From Galbibacter marinus (GTDB taxonomy: Bacteria > Bacteroidota > Bacteroidia > Flavobacteriales > Flavobacteriaceae): a DNA stretch of 36,194 bases. A program made the translations under genes and the position numbers. Positions 16,670 to 26,108 of the stretch are shown here, piece after piece. Within the stretch, counting starts at the first letter, position 1. Every line of letters begins with the position of its first letter. Where the stretch lies: assembly GCF_000300875.1 (NCBI RefSeq), contig NZ_AMSG01000025.1, positions 1 to 36,194 on the forward strand, written 5' to 3'. The notes beneath the pieces were generated by a model. That model did no database searches, was not told the origin of the DNA, and saw only the letters and a program-made list of their open reading frames with translations.

Positions 16670-17143
16670 TCATTCGACCTGTTTAAATCTGCTGTCAAAT
16701 GTGAGTTTTTTCGTTGAAATCACTTTGATTTTCTTGGCCTGAGGATGGTTTGGGTTAATTAAGTAATTGTACTCAGGAGGAACAATGCTACTGGGTACCT
16801 TTAATACAGCTGCCTCATTGTCTCTTACAAAATCATCTCCTATGAATTGTGTTTCAAGTGACGGAGGTTTTGCATCCCAACTATCTGGTAAATCTTCAGT
16901 TCTTAATTCTAAAATTTCAACTACATCAGGGATATCAATCTCCACGTAATATCTATCGCAAGGTAATTCTTGCCTTAAGTCTAGGTGAACTGAAACTTCT
17001 AAAGTTGCAAGTGCTCGTGATTCGGCGGTATAAACTAAAGAGGTGTTTAAGCTATTCCAACGATAACCTTCTACTAATGCTGCTCCCAACCCTTTTAAGG
17101 TAGTTTCAAGATGTTTTTCTCGCTCAATTCTGAATACCCTCAT
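16670..17143 (-). CDS. RES-family toxin (NAD+ phosphorylase)
   Basis: 157 residues, a normal length for a RES toxin. The motif GYRWNSLNTSLVYTAES followed by ALATLEVSVHL is the RES signature. Arg28, Tyr38 and Glu49 keep the 10 and 11 residue spacings of the catalytic Arg-Tyr-Glu reported for other RES toxins, and the late YNYLINPNHPQAKKIKV matches the family end. RES toxins break down cellular NAD+ and stop growth. The ATG at 17143 overlaps the antitoxin stop codon as TAATG, so the toxin is made by translational coupling after the antitoxin. The gene looks intact. Its 3' end abuts the truncated AbiEi gene tail to tail. Confidence 0.9.
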   Translation of the reverse strand: MRVFRIEREKHLETTLKGLGAALVEGYRWNSLNTSLVYTAESRALATLEVSVHLDLRQELPCDRYYVEIDIPDVVEILELRTEDLPDSWDAKPPSLETQFIGDDFVRDNEAAVLKVPSSIVPPEYNYLINPNHPQAKKIKVISTKKLTFDSRFKQVE

Positions 17144-17658
17144 TATGCCAAATTACCATATTCAAGCCTATTCAGACAATTTCTAACTTCTAGTATTCCA
17201 GTTAATGAATCGAATAGACTCTCTGGTGAGACACCGCCAATAGAGATATTTGGTTTTTTTAGCCAACGTTGAAACTTTTCACTCTCATTATTAAAAACTT
17301 CTAATCCAAAATCGAGTAATTCTATAAGAGTTATAATGATTTCACTATCTCTACTAGAGAGGGAATCATGCTCTTTCTTCTTTTTATTGTAGGTTGTTTG
17401 AGGGATACCAACTAAGCGTAAGATTTGTTTAATAGGTAAATTTGACTTTAAGCTTATGATTTCAATGGATTCATATGGCAATCCCTGCCTTATAATTTTT
17501 ATCTTGTCCATTTTTGTGGACCAAGCATATTTATTTCCAGCAATCATTATGCTCCATTTAGGGCCTTTAGTCTTAACGACTCTTGCTCTTCGTATACTTT
17601 TTTTGGGATCTAAAGTCTTACTCCTAGATGATGATGTTTTAACTTTTTTGACGCCCAT
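17143..17658 (-). CDS. Xre/MbcA/ParS-type antitoxin of the RES toxin
   Basis: 171 residues from ATG 17658 (MGVKKVKTSSSRSK); the longer frame would need a TTG at 17688 and lacks support. The centre has a helix-turn-helix (LPIKQILRLVGIPQTTYNKKK) and the C-terminus is a DUF2384 toxin-binding domain (RWLKKPNISIGGVSPESLF, LNRLEYGNLA). Such antitoxins neutralise RES by covering its active site and repress their own promoter. It is the first gene of a two-gene operon with the toxin. Basic residues crowd the N-terminus. Confidence 0.9.
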   Translation of the reverse strand: MGVKKVKTSSSRSKTLDPKKSIRRARVVKTKGPKWSIMIAGNKYAWSTKMDKIKIIRQGLPYESIEIISLKSNLPIKQILRLVGIPQTTYNKKKKEHDSLSSRDSEIIITLIELLDFGLEVFNNESEKFQRWLKKPNISIGGVSPESLFDSLTGILEVRNCLNRLEYGNLA

Positions 17659-17674
17659 AATAATATATTTGTTG

Positions 17675-17722
17675 TGAATATAAAGCAATTTTGCTATAAT
17701 CCCAAACTTTTAAGCTATAATC
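17675..17722 (-). promoter_or_regulatory. Promoter and direct-repeat operator of the Xre-RES operon
   Basis: On the minus strand, TTG (17703-17705) is 20 bases from TATATTCA (17675-17682), a near-match to the -33/-7 pair. GATTATAGC occurs twice (17693-17701 and 17714-17722) exactly 21 bases apart, two helical turns, once inside the spacer and once just upstream. A short palindrome with arms AGCAA/TTGCT (17684-17695) also lies in the spacer. This fits autoregulation by the Xre antitoxin. Confidence 0.5.
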
Positions 17723-17767
17723 TCCCTCTCACTTTTTAGGAACTAGAATTTACAAGAGTTGATTTTA

Positions 17768-18022
17768 TTCTTCTACATAGATGATAGATTTATCGAGCTC
17801 ATTTAAGGAGGCAATGTCAATCTCGTTTTGATTACCTTTTTTCCAGTAGGTCAATGTTAGAATAATTTCCTTCTTGTTTCATTTTCTCAATAAAATACTT
17901 TTCGAGTATTGAGCCATTAATGGAGGTGTAACCGTGTGTAACCATTTTTTCCATAAAATCAAAGTTCCCAATTTCCACCGCACTCCTGTTTTTGTAAATG
18001 AATCGAAACCAAGCCAAGAATT
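17768..18022 (-). pseudogene. C-terminal fragment of a DUF234-type ATPase
   Basis: Translates to WFRFIYKNRSAVEIGNFDF, then ILEKYFIEKMKQEGNYSN, closely matching the end of the complete ATPase at 26109-27419. DNA identity is high over 26229-26483, with a run of more than 50 identical bases. A two-base deletion near 17852 changes frame (SNIDLLEKR then stop), and the last part, NEIDIASLNELDKSIIYVEE, ends early where the full gene has GEVKRNK. There is no Walker region. It is a dead partial duplicate in the same orientation as the full gene. Confidence 0.85.
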
Positions 18023-18770
18023 AGGTTTATTTTAATTCTATTTTTAGTACTCATAGTACTAAAATAAGATTGTTTTTAAACCACAACATCATGTAGAAAA
18101 TCACTTTATCCCTAAATCCAGGGGAGGTAAAACAGCCTAAATGTTAAAAAACGAGCAAATATTACACTATTTGAATAATAAAATGTTCAAATAGTCCACC
18201 GGGTTTAACAATTGAAGTGCAATTTATATTCCCACCAAAAAACTAGTTACTTCCGAAAACCTACTATCATAAAACCAAAATTCTATGAAAACGAGATACT
18301 TACCTCCAGTTTATACACAAATACCGCAACCTGTTACTGGAACTTATTGTTTTCCTTTTTGTACTGCTGTTTGTTTACTTATTGGGTTAAACTTTTACAA
18401 TATCATTTATAAGTAACACGAATCAAAAACTAGGAGATTAATAAATGTTCAGTTTTAATTGCTGCTTATAATGAAATTTGCAAAAAAAACCAGTGCTTTT
18501 TAAGGGGAGGAGCAAAAAAAGTATAGGTTTTTGTCAATTGTGTGGTAGAAGTATGTTTTTTAATATCTTATTTTAGCTTGCGAGGGCAAAGCAAACGAAA
18601 GATAACCTGTTATATAAAATTAGAAATCTAAAGAAAAATACTAACCATTTTAAACCAATGCGATCTATGGCATAAACTTAAAAAACAAAAAACCGGAAAA
18701 TATTGGCCTATTTCCCGGTTGATTAAAATGATTTAAAGAAAGATGTTAATCACTAAATCAATTCAAAAGT
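18023..18770. other. Long gene-free leader before the SusC gene
   Basis: No convincing gene is seen in about 750 bases. A perfect 10-bp inverted repeat with a 10-base loop lies at 18166-18195 (ACTATTTGAA and its complement). The hairpin at 18691-18720 is listed separately. The length suggests either a regulated promoter and leader for the utilisation locus or leftover DNA from the insertion that brought it. Confidence 0.4.
18691..18720 (-). terminator. Hairpin with T-run on the minus strand, 50 bases before susC
   Basis: Arms AACCGG/CCGGTT extended by AAA/TTT with one mismatch and a 10-base loop; on the minus strand a T-rich tract follows (TTTTTTGTTTTTT). It reads as a terminator for minus-strand transcription, although no gene on that strand now leads into it. 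Alternatively it is a leader hairpin of the SusC mRNA. Confidence 0.4.
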
Positions 18771-21700
18771 ATGAAAAATTACAATTTTTTAAAGCTTGTC
18801 AGTTACGATAAGCTTTACACCTATGGATTAGGCATAAAACTAACTGCAGTGTTCTTTATGCTTTCGATCCTAAATTCTTACGGATCTAACTTTTCACAAT
18901 CGGTGTCAAATGAAGTTAGCACGACAACTAAACAAGAAACAATTACCGTCTCAGGAACCATTACAGAAGTGGGCACCGACATGCCGATTCCAGGGGCGAA
19001 TATTCTGGAAAAAGGAACTACCAACGGAGTAATGACAGATTTTGATGGAAATTACACCATTGAAATACCTTCCAATGCTACCTTAGTAGTCAGTTATATT
19101 GGTTTTGCAACCCAAGAAATTGCGGTTAGCGGTAGAAGCAATATTAATATTGCATTAGAATTAGAAACTGCCACCCTAGACGAGGTTGTAGTGGTGGGTT
19201 ATGGAACACAAAAGAAAGTAAACCTCACAGGTGCGGTAAGTAGCGTAGATGGAGATGATTTAATCAGGCGACCTGTAACCAATTCAGCCTCAATGCTACA
19301 GGGGCAGGTGCCTGGACTTCGGGTTGTGCAAAATTCTGGAGAACCTGGAAACGAAGGATTGTCTGTTAGAATTCGTGGACAAGGAACCTTTAGTGGAGCA
19401 GGATCAAACCCCTTGGTTTTAATTGATGGTGTCGAGGGAAATCTAAACAGTATTGACCCCAATAATATTGAAAACGTATCAGTTCTAAAGGATGCTGCTT
19501 CTGCATCTATTTATGGATCACGAGCAGCAAATGGTGTGATTTTAGTTACCACCAAGAAAGGTAAAGGAGAGGGGATAAATGTCGAGTACAACCTTAACAC
19601 CTCTATACACACTCCGACAAAACTATTCGATCTGATAACCAATTCAGCAGAATACATGGAATTATGGAATGAGGCTAAGATAAATACTGGCATAACTTCT
19701 GGTTTGTATCCTCAATCCGAAATCGATTTATACCGTAACGCCACTGACCGCGTGAGGTATCCAAATGCAGATTGGCTCGATATTGTATTCGACCCTGCTT
19801 TTGTTCAGAAACACCATTTAAGTATAAATGGTACTAAGGGAGACACCAATTACAACTTGTCACTTGGTTATGTGGATCAACCTGGAGTTATGATGGGCTT
19901 TGATTATCAGCGTTACAACATCCGTTTTAACTTTGGTTCTCAAATAAACGATCATATAAAATTTGGAACTAATATCGCTTTGAAAAAAGGAGATAGAAGT
20001 GCACCACGACAAGGATCCGAAGACTTATTTATCGCCACTCTTTCTCAGGCGCCTACCTATACTCCTCGCCTGCCTGACGGGAGGTATTCTTATAAGGCCT
20101 ATGATTTTGAGGCAAACAACAAGAACCCGGTTGCTATTGTCCAGAACAATGCAATGAGAAATACCATCGATTATAACATAAACGCCCAAGGGTGGGTCGA
20201 TATACATTTTACAGACAATTTAAATTGGTATACTAAAGCGGCTATCGTTGGTGATTTTACAAAATGGAAAGACTGGAGACCACAGGTGCAGCTTTATGAC
20301 TTTCATAGCGGGGAATTCGCCACTAATCTCGATGTTGGAGGTAGTGGACTTACAACCAATGATACCCAAAACATTTACACCAATCTATTCTCATATTTAA
20401 AATTCGAGGAAACATTTGCGAATAATCATCACTTGACTGCACAAATTGGGTATAGTCAAGAGTATAATGAAAACCAATACCTTGAAGGTTATAGAAGGGA
20501 TTACGCTGGAAATAATCTTATTGAATTAGACGCAGGTAGTCCAGCAATTCAAAATGCCTACGGGTCAACCTATGAGTGGGCCTTACAATCTTTCTTCGGA
20601 AGATTGGGATATGATTTCAAGCAGCGCTATTTGGTAGAATTCAATTTGCGTTACGATGGAACTTCGCGATTACATGAGGATACACGATGGGGAGCCTTTC
20701 CATCTTTTTCAGCAGGTTGGAGGGTGAGTGAAGAGCCATTTATAAAGAATGCTGGTATCGATTGGTTAGATAATTTAAAAATCAGAGGATCTTATGGAGA
20801 GCTGGGTAATCAGAATATAGGGAATTACCCTTATCAAGATATTTTGGCCTTTACAGGTAATTATTCTTTCGATAACTCAGTGCTTAGCTCTGGGGCGGCC
20901 GCATTAGCACTTTCAAATCGTAATATCACGTGGGAGACCACGAAGATCACAGACATCGGTGTGGATATAACCGCCTTTAGAGGATTGGACATTACCTTAG
21001 ACTGGTATAAAAAAAGTACTATTGATATTTTGAGGGGTTCGCAGTTAACAGGAATTGTAGGATTAGGTGCACCAACGGTCAATAGTGGTACCATGGAAAA
21101 CACTGGGGTTGAGTTAAGCCTTCAATATCGAAATATGGTGCAATCTGGCTTTTTTGAAGGTTTGGCATACAACGCTAGTTTCTTTATAGATAAGTTTAAA
21201 AATGAATTGGTGGATTTTGGAGCCCAAGAAATTTCAGGAACCGTTGTGAACGAAGAAGGCTTACCTTGGAATACGTATTATATGTTGGAGTGGGATGGAA
21301 TTTTCCAAACCCAAGCAGAAATTGATGCGGCTCCCAAACAGTATAATGATAACACAGAACCTGGAGATCTAAGATTTGTAGACCAGAACGGTGATGGTGT
21401 AGTTAATGATGATGATCGCACATACATTGATGGGCAATATCCTGACTTTGAATACTCTTTTAACTTTAGCAGCAGCTGGAAGAATTTCGACTTTTCATTT
21501 TTCTTCCAAGGCGTAGAGGGAAGAAATATATTTGTAAAGGATTGGGGGGTCCAACCCTTTGTACAAGGATCTCCTCCAACAACACACTGGAGAGATCGAT
21601 GGACACCTGAGAACCCATCTACCACCATGCCTAAAATTTATTGGGGATTCAATGCACCTGATAAAATAAGTAGAAATTCAACCTACTATCTGCAGGATGC

Positions 21701-21920
21701 TTCCTATTTAAGATTGAAAAATGTAACCTTAGGTTATAGTCTTCCTGAAGATGTTGTAGAGCGATTAAACATTAAGAAACTTCGCTTGTATGTTTCAGGT
21801 GATAACTTATTGACCTTTACAGACTATTTCGGTCTGGATCCCGAGAGGGCAGGAAGTGGACGGTTTTTGAACTATCCACAAAATAAGATTTATTCTCTTG
21901 GAGTGAACATTATATTTTAA
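18771..21920 (+). CDS. SusC/RagA-type TonB-linked outer-membrane transporter
   Basis: A 1049-residue glycan importer of the outer membrane. After a long leader (hydrophobic core about 22-37) comes a carboxypeptidase D regulatory-like domain (residues 58-132; ISVSGTI-type VSGTITEVGTDMPIPGANI). The SusC-specific TonB-box region LDEVVVVGYGTQKK is at 136-149, followed by the plug (NVSVLKDAASASIYGSRAANG), the 22-strand barrel, and the terminal NKIYSLGVNIIF. It forms the transport pair with the SusD gene 10 bases downstream; the two are translationally close and surely co-transcribed. Substrate is inferred only from the neighbouring GH95 gene. No TonB-anti-sigma extension (STN domain) is present. 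Confidence 0.95.
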   Translation: MKNYNFLKLVSYDKLYTYGLGIKLTAVFFMLSILNSYGSNFSQSVSNEVSTTTKQETITVSGTITEVGTDMPIPGANILEKGTTNGVMTDFDGNYTIEIPSNATLVVSYIGFATQEIAVSGRSNINIALELETATLDEVVVVGYGTQKKVNLTGAVSSVDGDDLIRRPVTNSASMLQGQVPGLRVVQNSGEPGNEGLSVRIRGQGTFSGAGSNPLVLIDGVEGNLNSIDPNNIENVSVLKDAASASIYGSRAANGVILVTTKKGKGEGINVEYNLNTSIHTPTKLFDLITNSAEYMELWNEAKINTGITSGLYPQSEIDLYRNATDRVRYPNADWLDIVFDPAFVQKHHLSINGTKGDTNYNLSLGYVDQPGVMMGFDYQRYNIRFNFGSQINDHIKFGTNIALKKGDRSAPRQGSEDLFIATLSQAPTYTPRLPDGRYSYKAYDFEANNKNPVAIVQNNAMRNTIDYNINAQGWVDIHFTDNLNWYTKAAIVGDFTKWKDWRPQVQLYDFHSGEFATNLDVGGSGLTTNDTQNIYTNLFSYLKFEETFANNHHLTAQIGYSQEYNENQYLEGYRRDYAGNNLIELDAGSPAIQNAYGSTYEWALQSFFGRLGYDFKQRYLVEFNLRYDGTSRLHEDTRWGAFPSFSAGWRVSEEPFIKNAGIDWLDNLKIRGSYGELGNQNIGNYPYQDILAFTGNYSFDNSVLSSGAAALALSNRNITWETTKITDIGVDITAFRGLDITLDWYKKSTIDILRGSQLTGIVGLGAPTVNSGTMENTGVELSLQYRNMVQSGFFEGLAYNASFFIDKFKNELVDFGAQEISGTVVNEEGLPWNTYYMLEWDGIFQTQAEIDAAPKQYNDNTEPGDLRFVDQNGDGVVNDDDRTYIDGQYPDFEYSFNFSSSWKNFDFSFFFQGVEGRNIFVKDWGVQPFVQGSPPTTHWRDRWTPENPSTTMPKIYWGFNAPDKISRNSTYYLQDASYLRLKNVTLGYSLPEDVVERLNIKKLRLYVSGDNLLTFTDYFGLDPERAGSGRFLNYPQNKIYSLGVNIIF

Positions 21921-21930
21921 AATCGGCGTT

Positions 21931-23397
21931 ATGAAAAAATATATCATTTATAGTATAGTACTGTTTATTAGCCTGGGTTTAACCAGTTGTGATACTGATC
22001 TTTTAGATAAAAACCCTAAGGATAGATTATCATCTTCAGAGTTCTGGAAATCCAAATCGGATTTTGAAATGGCGCTGACTGCCGTGTATGCCAGCTTGCA
22101 AGGAGGTGGAGGTATAGTCTCTTATGGTATGCCCAATTGGGATGTGCTGACAGATAATGCATACGGTCAGCACAATTACTGGAATAGCCAGACCTATGTG
22201 CAAGGAAATATTTCACCTTCAACAGGTGGGTATATTACCGATTTATACAATACCTGCTACCAGGGAATTACGCGCGTGAACATTTTTCTAGAAAAATTAG
22301 AACAATACCAAGGCACTGACATGGATGCCAACGTTAAATCTCAATATGAAGCTGAAGCTCGATTTATAAGAGGATATTATTACTATCTCTTATACTTTGC
22401 CTATGGCGCTGTTCCGATAAGCACTGAGCCACTCAATTTGGAAACTCAGATTCAACCAAAGTCCACCCAGGAAGAGGTGTTAAATCAGAGTCTCACTGAT
22501 ATTGATTTTGCAATTGCTAACCTACCTACGGCACTTTATCCAGATGCCAATGGCCATGCAGTGAAGACTTCGGCGCAAGGACTTAAACTCCGCGTATTAA
22601 TGGATGTGGCCTACAATGAAAGTGGATCAGTAAATACTGAGATTATGACAAGCGCAAGGGATCTAGCCTTAGAACTTATGAGTTCTGGTTATAAGTTGGA
22701 TGAAAATTATGAAGCTGTATTTAGAGATGGAACACAAGAAATGAGTCCAGAGATCATGTTTTCAATCAAATTTTTAGCGCCAGATAATGCCACTGCGATG
22801 GATCAGTGGTACGGAGACTGGATAGTGGTAAGTCCGCTTCAAAATTTAGTTGATACTTATAGTGAAGGCGATCTTAGATTAGAAAAGTCTATTTTTAAAG
22901 ATGTGGTAGAAATTGACGGTAATACACATTCTCCTTCTAATGACGATCCAACAGGTTATGGATTGAAAAAATTTCTTAGTCCTGGATTAATGCCCTATGG
23001 GTATTCCACTCAAAGCCAACAAGATTGGGTAATGTTGAGATATGCGGAAGTTCTCTTATCTTATGCTGAGGCGCAGAACGAACTTCAAGGACCTAGTCAG
23101 TCGGTTCTTGATGCTGTAAACCAAGTAAGAGCGCGAGCAGGCTTAGCAGCACTTCAAACAGGATTAGATAAAGTTACCTTAAGACAACACATTAAAGAGG
23201 AGCGTCGTATAGAGTTTGCATTTGAAGGGTTACGATACTATGATTTAAAACGTTGGAGAATCGCAGAAGAAGTACTCAGTGAGGTAAACGATGGTGTACT
23301 TTCGTACTACTTTGAAGACGCCTTTTATTTGTGGCCATTACCACAAACGGAAATCGATAAAAGTCAAGGTGTGCTGGTTCAGAATCCTGATTATTAA
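21931..23397 (+). CDS. SusD/RagB-type glycan-binding lipoprotein
   Basis: 488 residues, lipoprotein signal ending at Cys20 (LFISLGLTSC). The N-terminal LLDKNPKDRLSSSEFW and the C-terminal RRIEFAFEGLRYYDLKRWRI are the classical SusD signatures, with TPR-like helices between them (EARFIRGYYYYLLYFAYGAVP). It caps the SusC barrel on the cell surface and binds the oligosaccharide before import. Second gene of the locus; 47 bases separate it from the GH95 gene. Confidence 0.95.
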   Translation: MKKYIIYSIVLFISLGLTSCDTDLLDKNPKDRLSSSEFWKSKSDFEMALTAVYASLQGGGGIVSYGMPNWDVLTDNAYGQHNYWNSQTYVQGNISPSTGGYITDLYNTCYQGITRVNIFLEKLEQYQGTDMDANVKSQYEAEARFIRGYYYYLLYFAYGAVPISTEPLNLETQIQPKSTQEEVLNQSLTDIDFAIANLPTALYPDANGHAVKTSAQGLKLRVLMDVAYNESGSVNTEIMTSARDLALELMSSGYKLDENYEAVFRDGTQEMSPEIMFSIKFLAPDNATAMDQWYGDWIVVSPLQNLVDTYSEGDLRLEKSIFKDVVEIDGNTHSPSNDDPTGYGLKKFLSPGLMPYGYSTQSQQDWVMLRYAEVLLSYAEAQNELQGPSQSVLDAVNQVRARAGLAALQTGLDKVTLRQHIKEERRIEFAFEGLRYYDLKRWRIAEEVLSEVNDGVLSYYFEDAFYLWPLPQTEIDKSQGVLVQNPDY

Positions 23398-23444
23398 TAG
23401 GAACTCATAAAGAAGTTGTTAAATTTACATTAAGCTAAAACATT

Positions 23445-25856
23445 ATGAAATTAACACCCAGTATTATTACTGTTATATGTGCTATTTGTTTTTTTCAAAT
23501 AGCACATTCTCAAGACAATCTTAAGCTCTGGTACAAGCAGCCAGCTGAACTTTGGGAAGGATCGATCCCTTTAGGTAATGGCAGGTTAGGGGCTATGCCA
23601 GATGGAGGAGTAAGTCAAGAAAATATAGTGTTGAATGACATTACTCTGTGGTCTGGGGGTCCCCAAGATGCCGATGATCCCAATGCGATAAAGTATTTGC
23701 CAGAGATAAGAAGGCTATTATTTGAAGGGAAAAACAGCCAAGCAGAAGCCCTTATGTATAAGACCTTTGTCAGCAAAGGTCCTGGAAGTGGAAAAGGAAA
23801 TGGCGCCGATGTGCCCTACGGTAGCTATCAAATCCTGGGTAACCTTCATTTTAATTACCATCTACCAAACAAGGCTCAGGATTACAAACGTGAATTGGAC
23901 ATTACAAATGCCACGGCTACTACTACCTTTTCTGTGGATGGGGTTGAATATACACGGGAATATTTTACAAGTTTTTCTGATGATGTGATTGTATTTAAGC
24001 TCACCGCTAGTAAAGCAGCACAAATATCCTTTGACTTAGGTGTGGATAGACCCGAACGCTTTACAACCACTACCCAAGGGGAAGAACTTCTAATGCAGGG
24101 ACAATTAAATAATGGTACCGATGGAAATGGAATGAAGTACGCTCTTAGAGTAAGAGTCATTCCAGAGGGTGGTACCCTTAAGGCAAAAGATGGAACGCTT
24201 CAAGTGAATGGTGCAAATTCCGCCGTGATTTTGATTTCTGCAGCAACGGATTATTTCGTTCCAAATGTTGAGCAGTGGGTAGAAACGCAGTTGGATAAGG
24301 CTGAAAAGAAACCTTATAATACTCTTAAAGAGACGCATATTGATTTTTATAAAAACATGTTTGATCGCGCCTCTATAGAACTAGGGAGTGAAACTCAAGC
24401 AGAAGCTTTACCAACAGATGAGCGTCTAAAGAGATTTGAAATCACCAAAGATGACCCAGGACTAGCAGAGCTGTATTTTCAATATGGTCGCTATCTGGCC
24501 ATTTCAAGTACTCGTCCAGGTTTATTGCCTCCTAACTTGCAGGGGCTGTGGGCCAATACTGTACAAACACCATGGAACGGCGATTACCATTTAAATATTA
24601 ATCTTCAAATGAATCACTGGCCCATTGATGTTGTTAACCTTCCGATGCTTAATCAACCCTATTATAAACTTATTAAGGGATTGGTGGAACCGGGTGAAAA
24701 GACTGCAAAAACCTATTACGGTGGTGATGGTTGGGTTGCACATGTAATCACTAATATATGGGGGTATACGTCTCCTGGAGAGCATCCTTCTTGGGGTTCT
24801 ACAAATTCTGGATCAGGTTGGATGTGCCAAATGTTATGGAGGCATTATGCATTTAATCAAGATATGGATTATTTAAAAAAGATCTATCCGATACTCAAAG
24901 GATCAGCTCAGTTTTATAATAGTACCTTGGTAGAACACCCCGATCGGGATTGGCTTGTTACTGCACCTTCTAATTCTCCTGAAAATGCATTTTTTCTAAC
25001 CAATGGGGAAAAAGCAAATGTAGCTATTGCCCCTACCATAGATAATCAAATCATTCGATCCCTGTTCCAAAATGTAATCGAGGCATCACAATTATTGGAT
25101 GTTGATAAGCAGTTTAGAAAGCAGCTTAAACATCGCATAACTAAATTACCACCAAACCAAATTGCAAAGAACGGTCGTTTGATGGAATGGATTAAAGATT
25201 ATAAGGAGCCTGAACCTACCCATCGTCATGTTTCACATCTTTGGGGTCTTTATCCAGGGAACGAAATAAGCCTAGAAAAAACACCAGAATTAGCTCAGGC
25301 GGCCAAAAAGACTCTTTTGAAAAGAGGTGATATTAGTACAGGTTGGTCGCTTGCATGGAAGATTAATTTTTGGGCACGGTTAGCTGATGGTGAACATGCT
25401 TATAAATTACTTGGGGATTTATTGAAGCCTTCCACCGAAACAGGTTTTAATATGAGCGATGGGGGAGGAACCTACCCTAATTTGTTCTGTGCACATCCAC
25501 CTTTTCAAATTGACGGAAACTTCGGAGCTGCAGCTGGAATTGCTGAGATGCTCGTTCAAAGTCACGAAGGTTTTATAAACTTTCTACCAGCTCTTCCAAA
25601 GGTGTGGAAGGACGGTAATTTTGAGGGATTACGAGTACGTGGCGGAGCAGAAGTCGGAGCTGCATGGGAAAGAGGTAAGTTGAAAAGTGCCTACTTAAAA
25701 GCAACTAGTGAAAATACATTTAAGATAAAAGTTTCTAAAGCAATCAAAAGCTATACCCTGAATGCTAATCCAAATAAGCATATTCCAATTAATACGGACT
25801 ATATTGAATTGGATCTTAAAAAAGGGGATCAAGTTCAGCTTTTCGATCACCTGTAA
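23445..25856 (+). CDS. Glycoside hydrolase family 95 (alpha-L-fucosidase or alpha-L-galactosidase)
   Basis: 803 residues with a signal peptide of about 22 residues. The front KLWYKQPAELWEGSIPLGNGRLGAM and LNDITLWSGGPQDADDPNA are typical of GH95. By comparison with the family's studied member AfcA, the general acid is probably Glu513 in APSNSPENAF, the water-activating Asn pair is 384 and 386 in HLNINLQMNHW, and the Asp is 690 in QIDGNFGAAAG; all are present. GH95 enzymes invert and release alpha-1,2-linked L-fucose or L-galactose. The signal peptide is of the Sec type without a lipobox, so the enzyme is likely periplasmic and acts on imported oligosaccharides. The locus ends at the strong hairpin downstream. 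Confidence 0.93.
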   Translation: MKLTPSIITVICAICFFQIAHSQDNLKLWYKQPAELWEGSIPLGNGRLGAMPDGGVSQENIVLNDITLWSGGPQDADDPNAIKYLPEIRRLLFEGKNSQAEALMYKTFVSKGPGSGKGNGADVPYGSYQILGNLHFNYHLPNKAQDYKRELDITNATATTTFSVDGVEYTREYFTSFSDDVIVFKLTASKAAQISFDLGVDRPERFTTTTQGEELLMQGQLNNGTDGNGMKYALRVRVIPEGGTLKAKDGTLQVNGANSAVILISAATDYFVPNVEQWVETQLDKAEKKPYNTLKETHIDFYKNMFDRASIELGSETQAEALPTDERLKRFEITKDDPGLAELYFQYGRYLAISSTRPGLLPPNLQGLWANTVQTPWNGDYHLNINLQMNHWPIDVVNLPMLNQPYYKLIKGLVEPGEKTAKTYYGGDGWVAHVITNIWGYTSPGEHPSWGSTNSGSGWMCQMLWRHYAFNQDMDYLKKIYPILKGSAQFYNSTLVEHPDRDWLVTAPSNSPENAFFLTNGEKANVAIAPTIDNQIIRSLFQNVIEASQLLDVDKQFRKQLKHRITKLPPNQIAKNGRLMEWIKDYKEPEPTHRHVSHLWGLYPGNEISLEKTPELAQAAKKTLLKRGDISTGWSLAWKINFWARLADGEHAYKLLGDLLKPSTETGFNMSDGGGTYPNLFCAHPPFQIDGNFGAAAGIAEMLVQSHEGFINFLPALPKVWKDGNFEGLRVRGGAEVGAAWERGKLKSAYLKATSENTFKIKVSKAIKSYTLNANPNKHIPINTDYIELDLKKGDQVQLFDHL

Positions 25857-25870
25857 GAGGCTATAAAAAC

Positions 25871-25921
25871 TTCTAAACTATACCCTTCTTTTAATCATTC
25901 TAAGAAGGGTATAGTTTAGAA
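25871..25921 (+). terminator. Long perfect hairpin after the GH95 gene
   Basis: A 20-bp perfect stem (25871-25890 with 25902-25921) and an 11-base loop, starting 15 bases after the stop codon. No long T-run follows, but the hairpin is very stable and separates the locus from the convergent ATPase gene. It may block read-through from either side or protect the mRNA 3' end. Confidence 0.7.
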
Positions 25922-26108
25922 ATTATAGCGCACCTAAATTTCTTCCAAAATGGTATATGATAAGTGGATCGTCGAAATTACAATTCAAAAATGATGGTTT
26001 TTTTCGTGGTAATTAAAGGTGACTACATATTTAAATTGAATAGATTTCCAGATTCATGTTATCTATTTATAACTTCTATTGAATAGACAAATACCTAACC
26101 AAATCAGC

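Noticed and set aside
18212-18412. A 66-codon open frame upstream of the SusC gene
   Set aside because: Composition is biased to Tyr, Cys, Leu and Lys as expected from AT-rich non-coding DNA, with no ribosome site and no recognisable motif.
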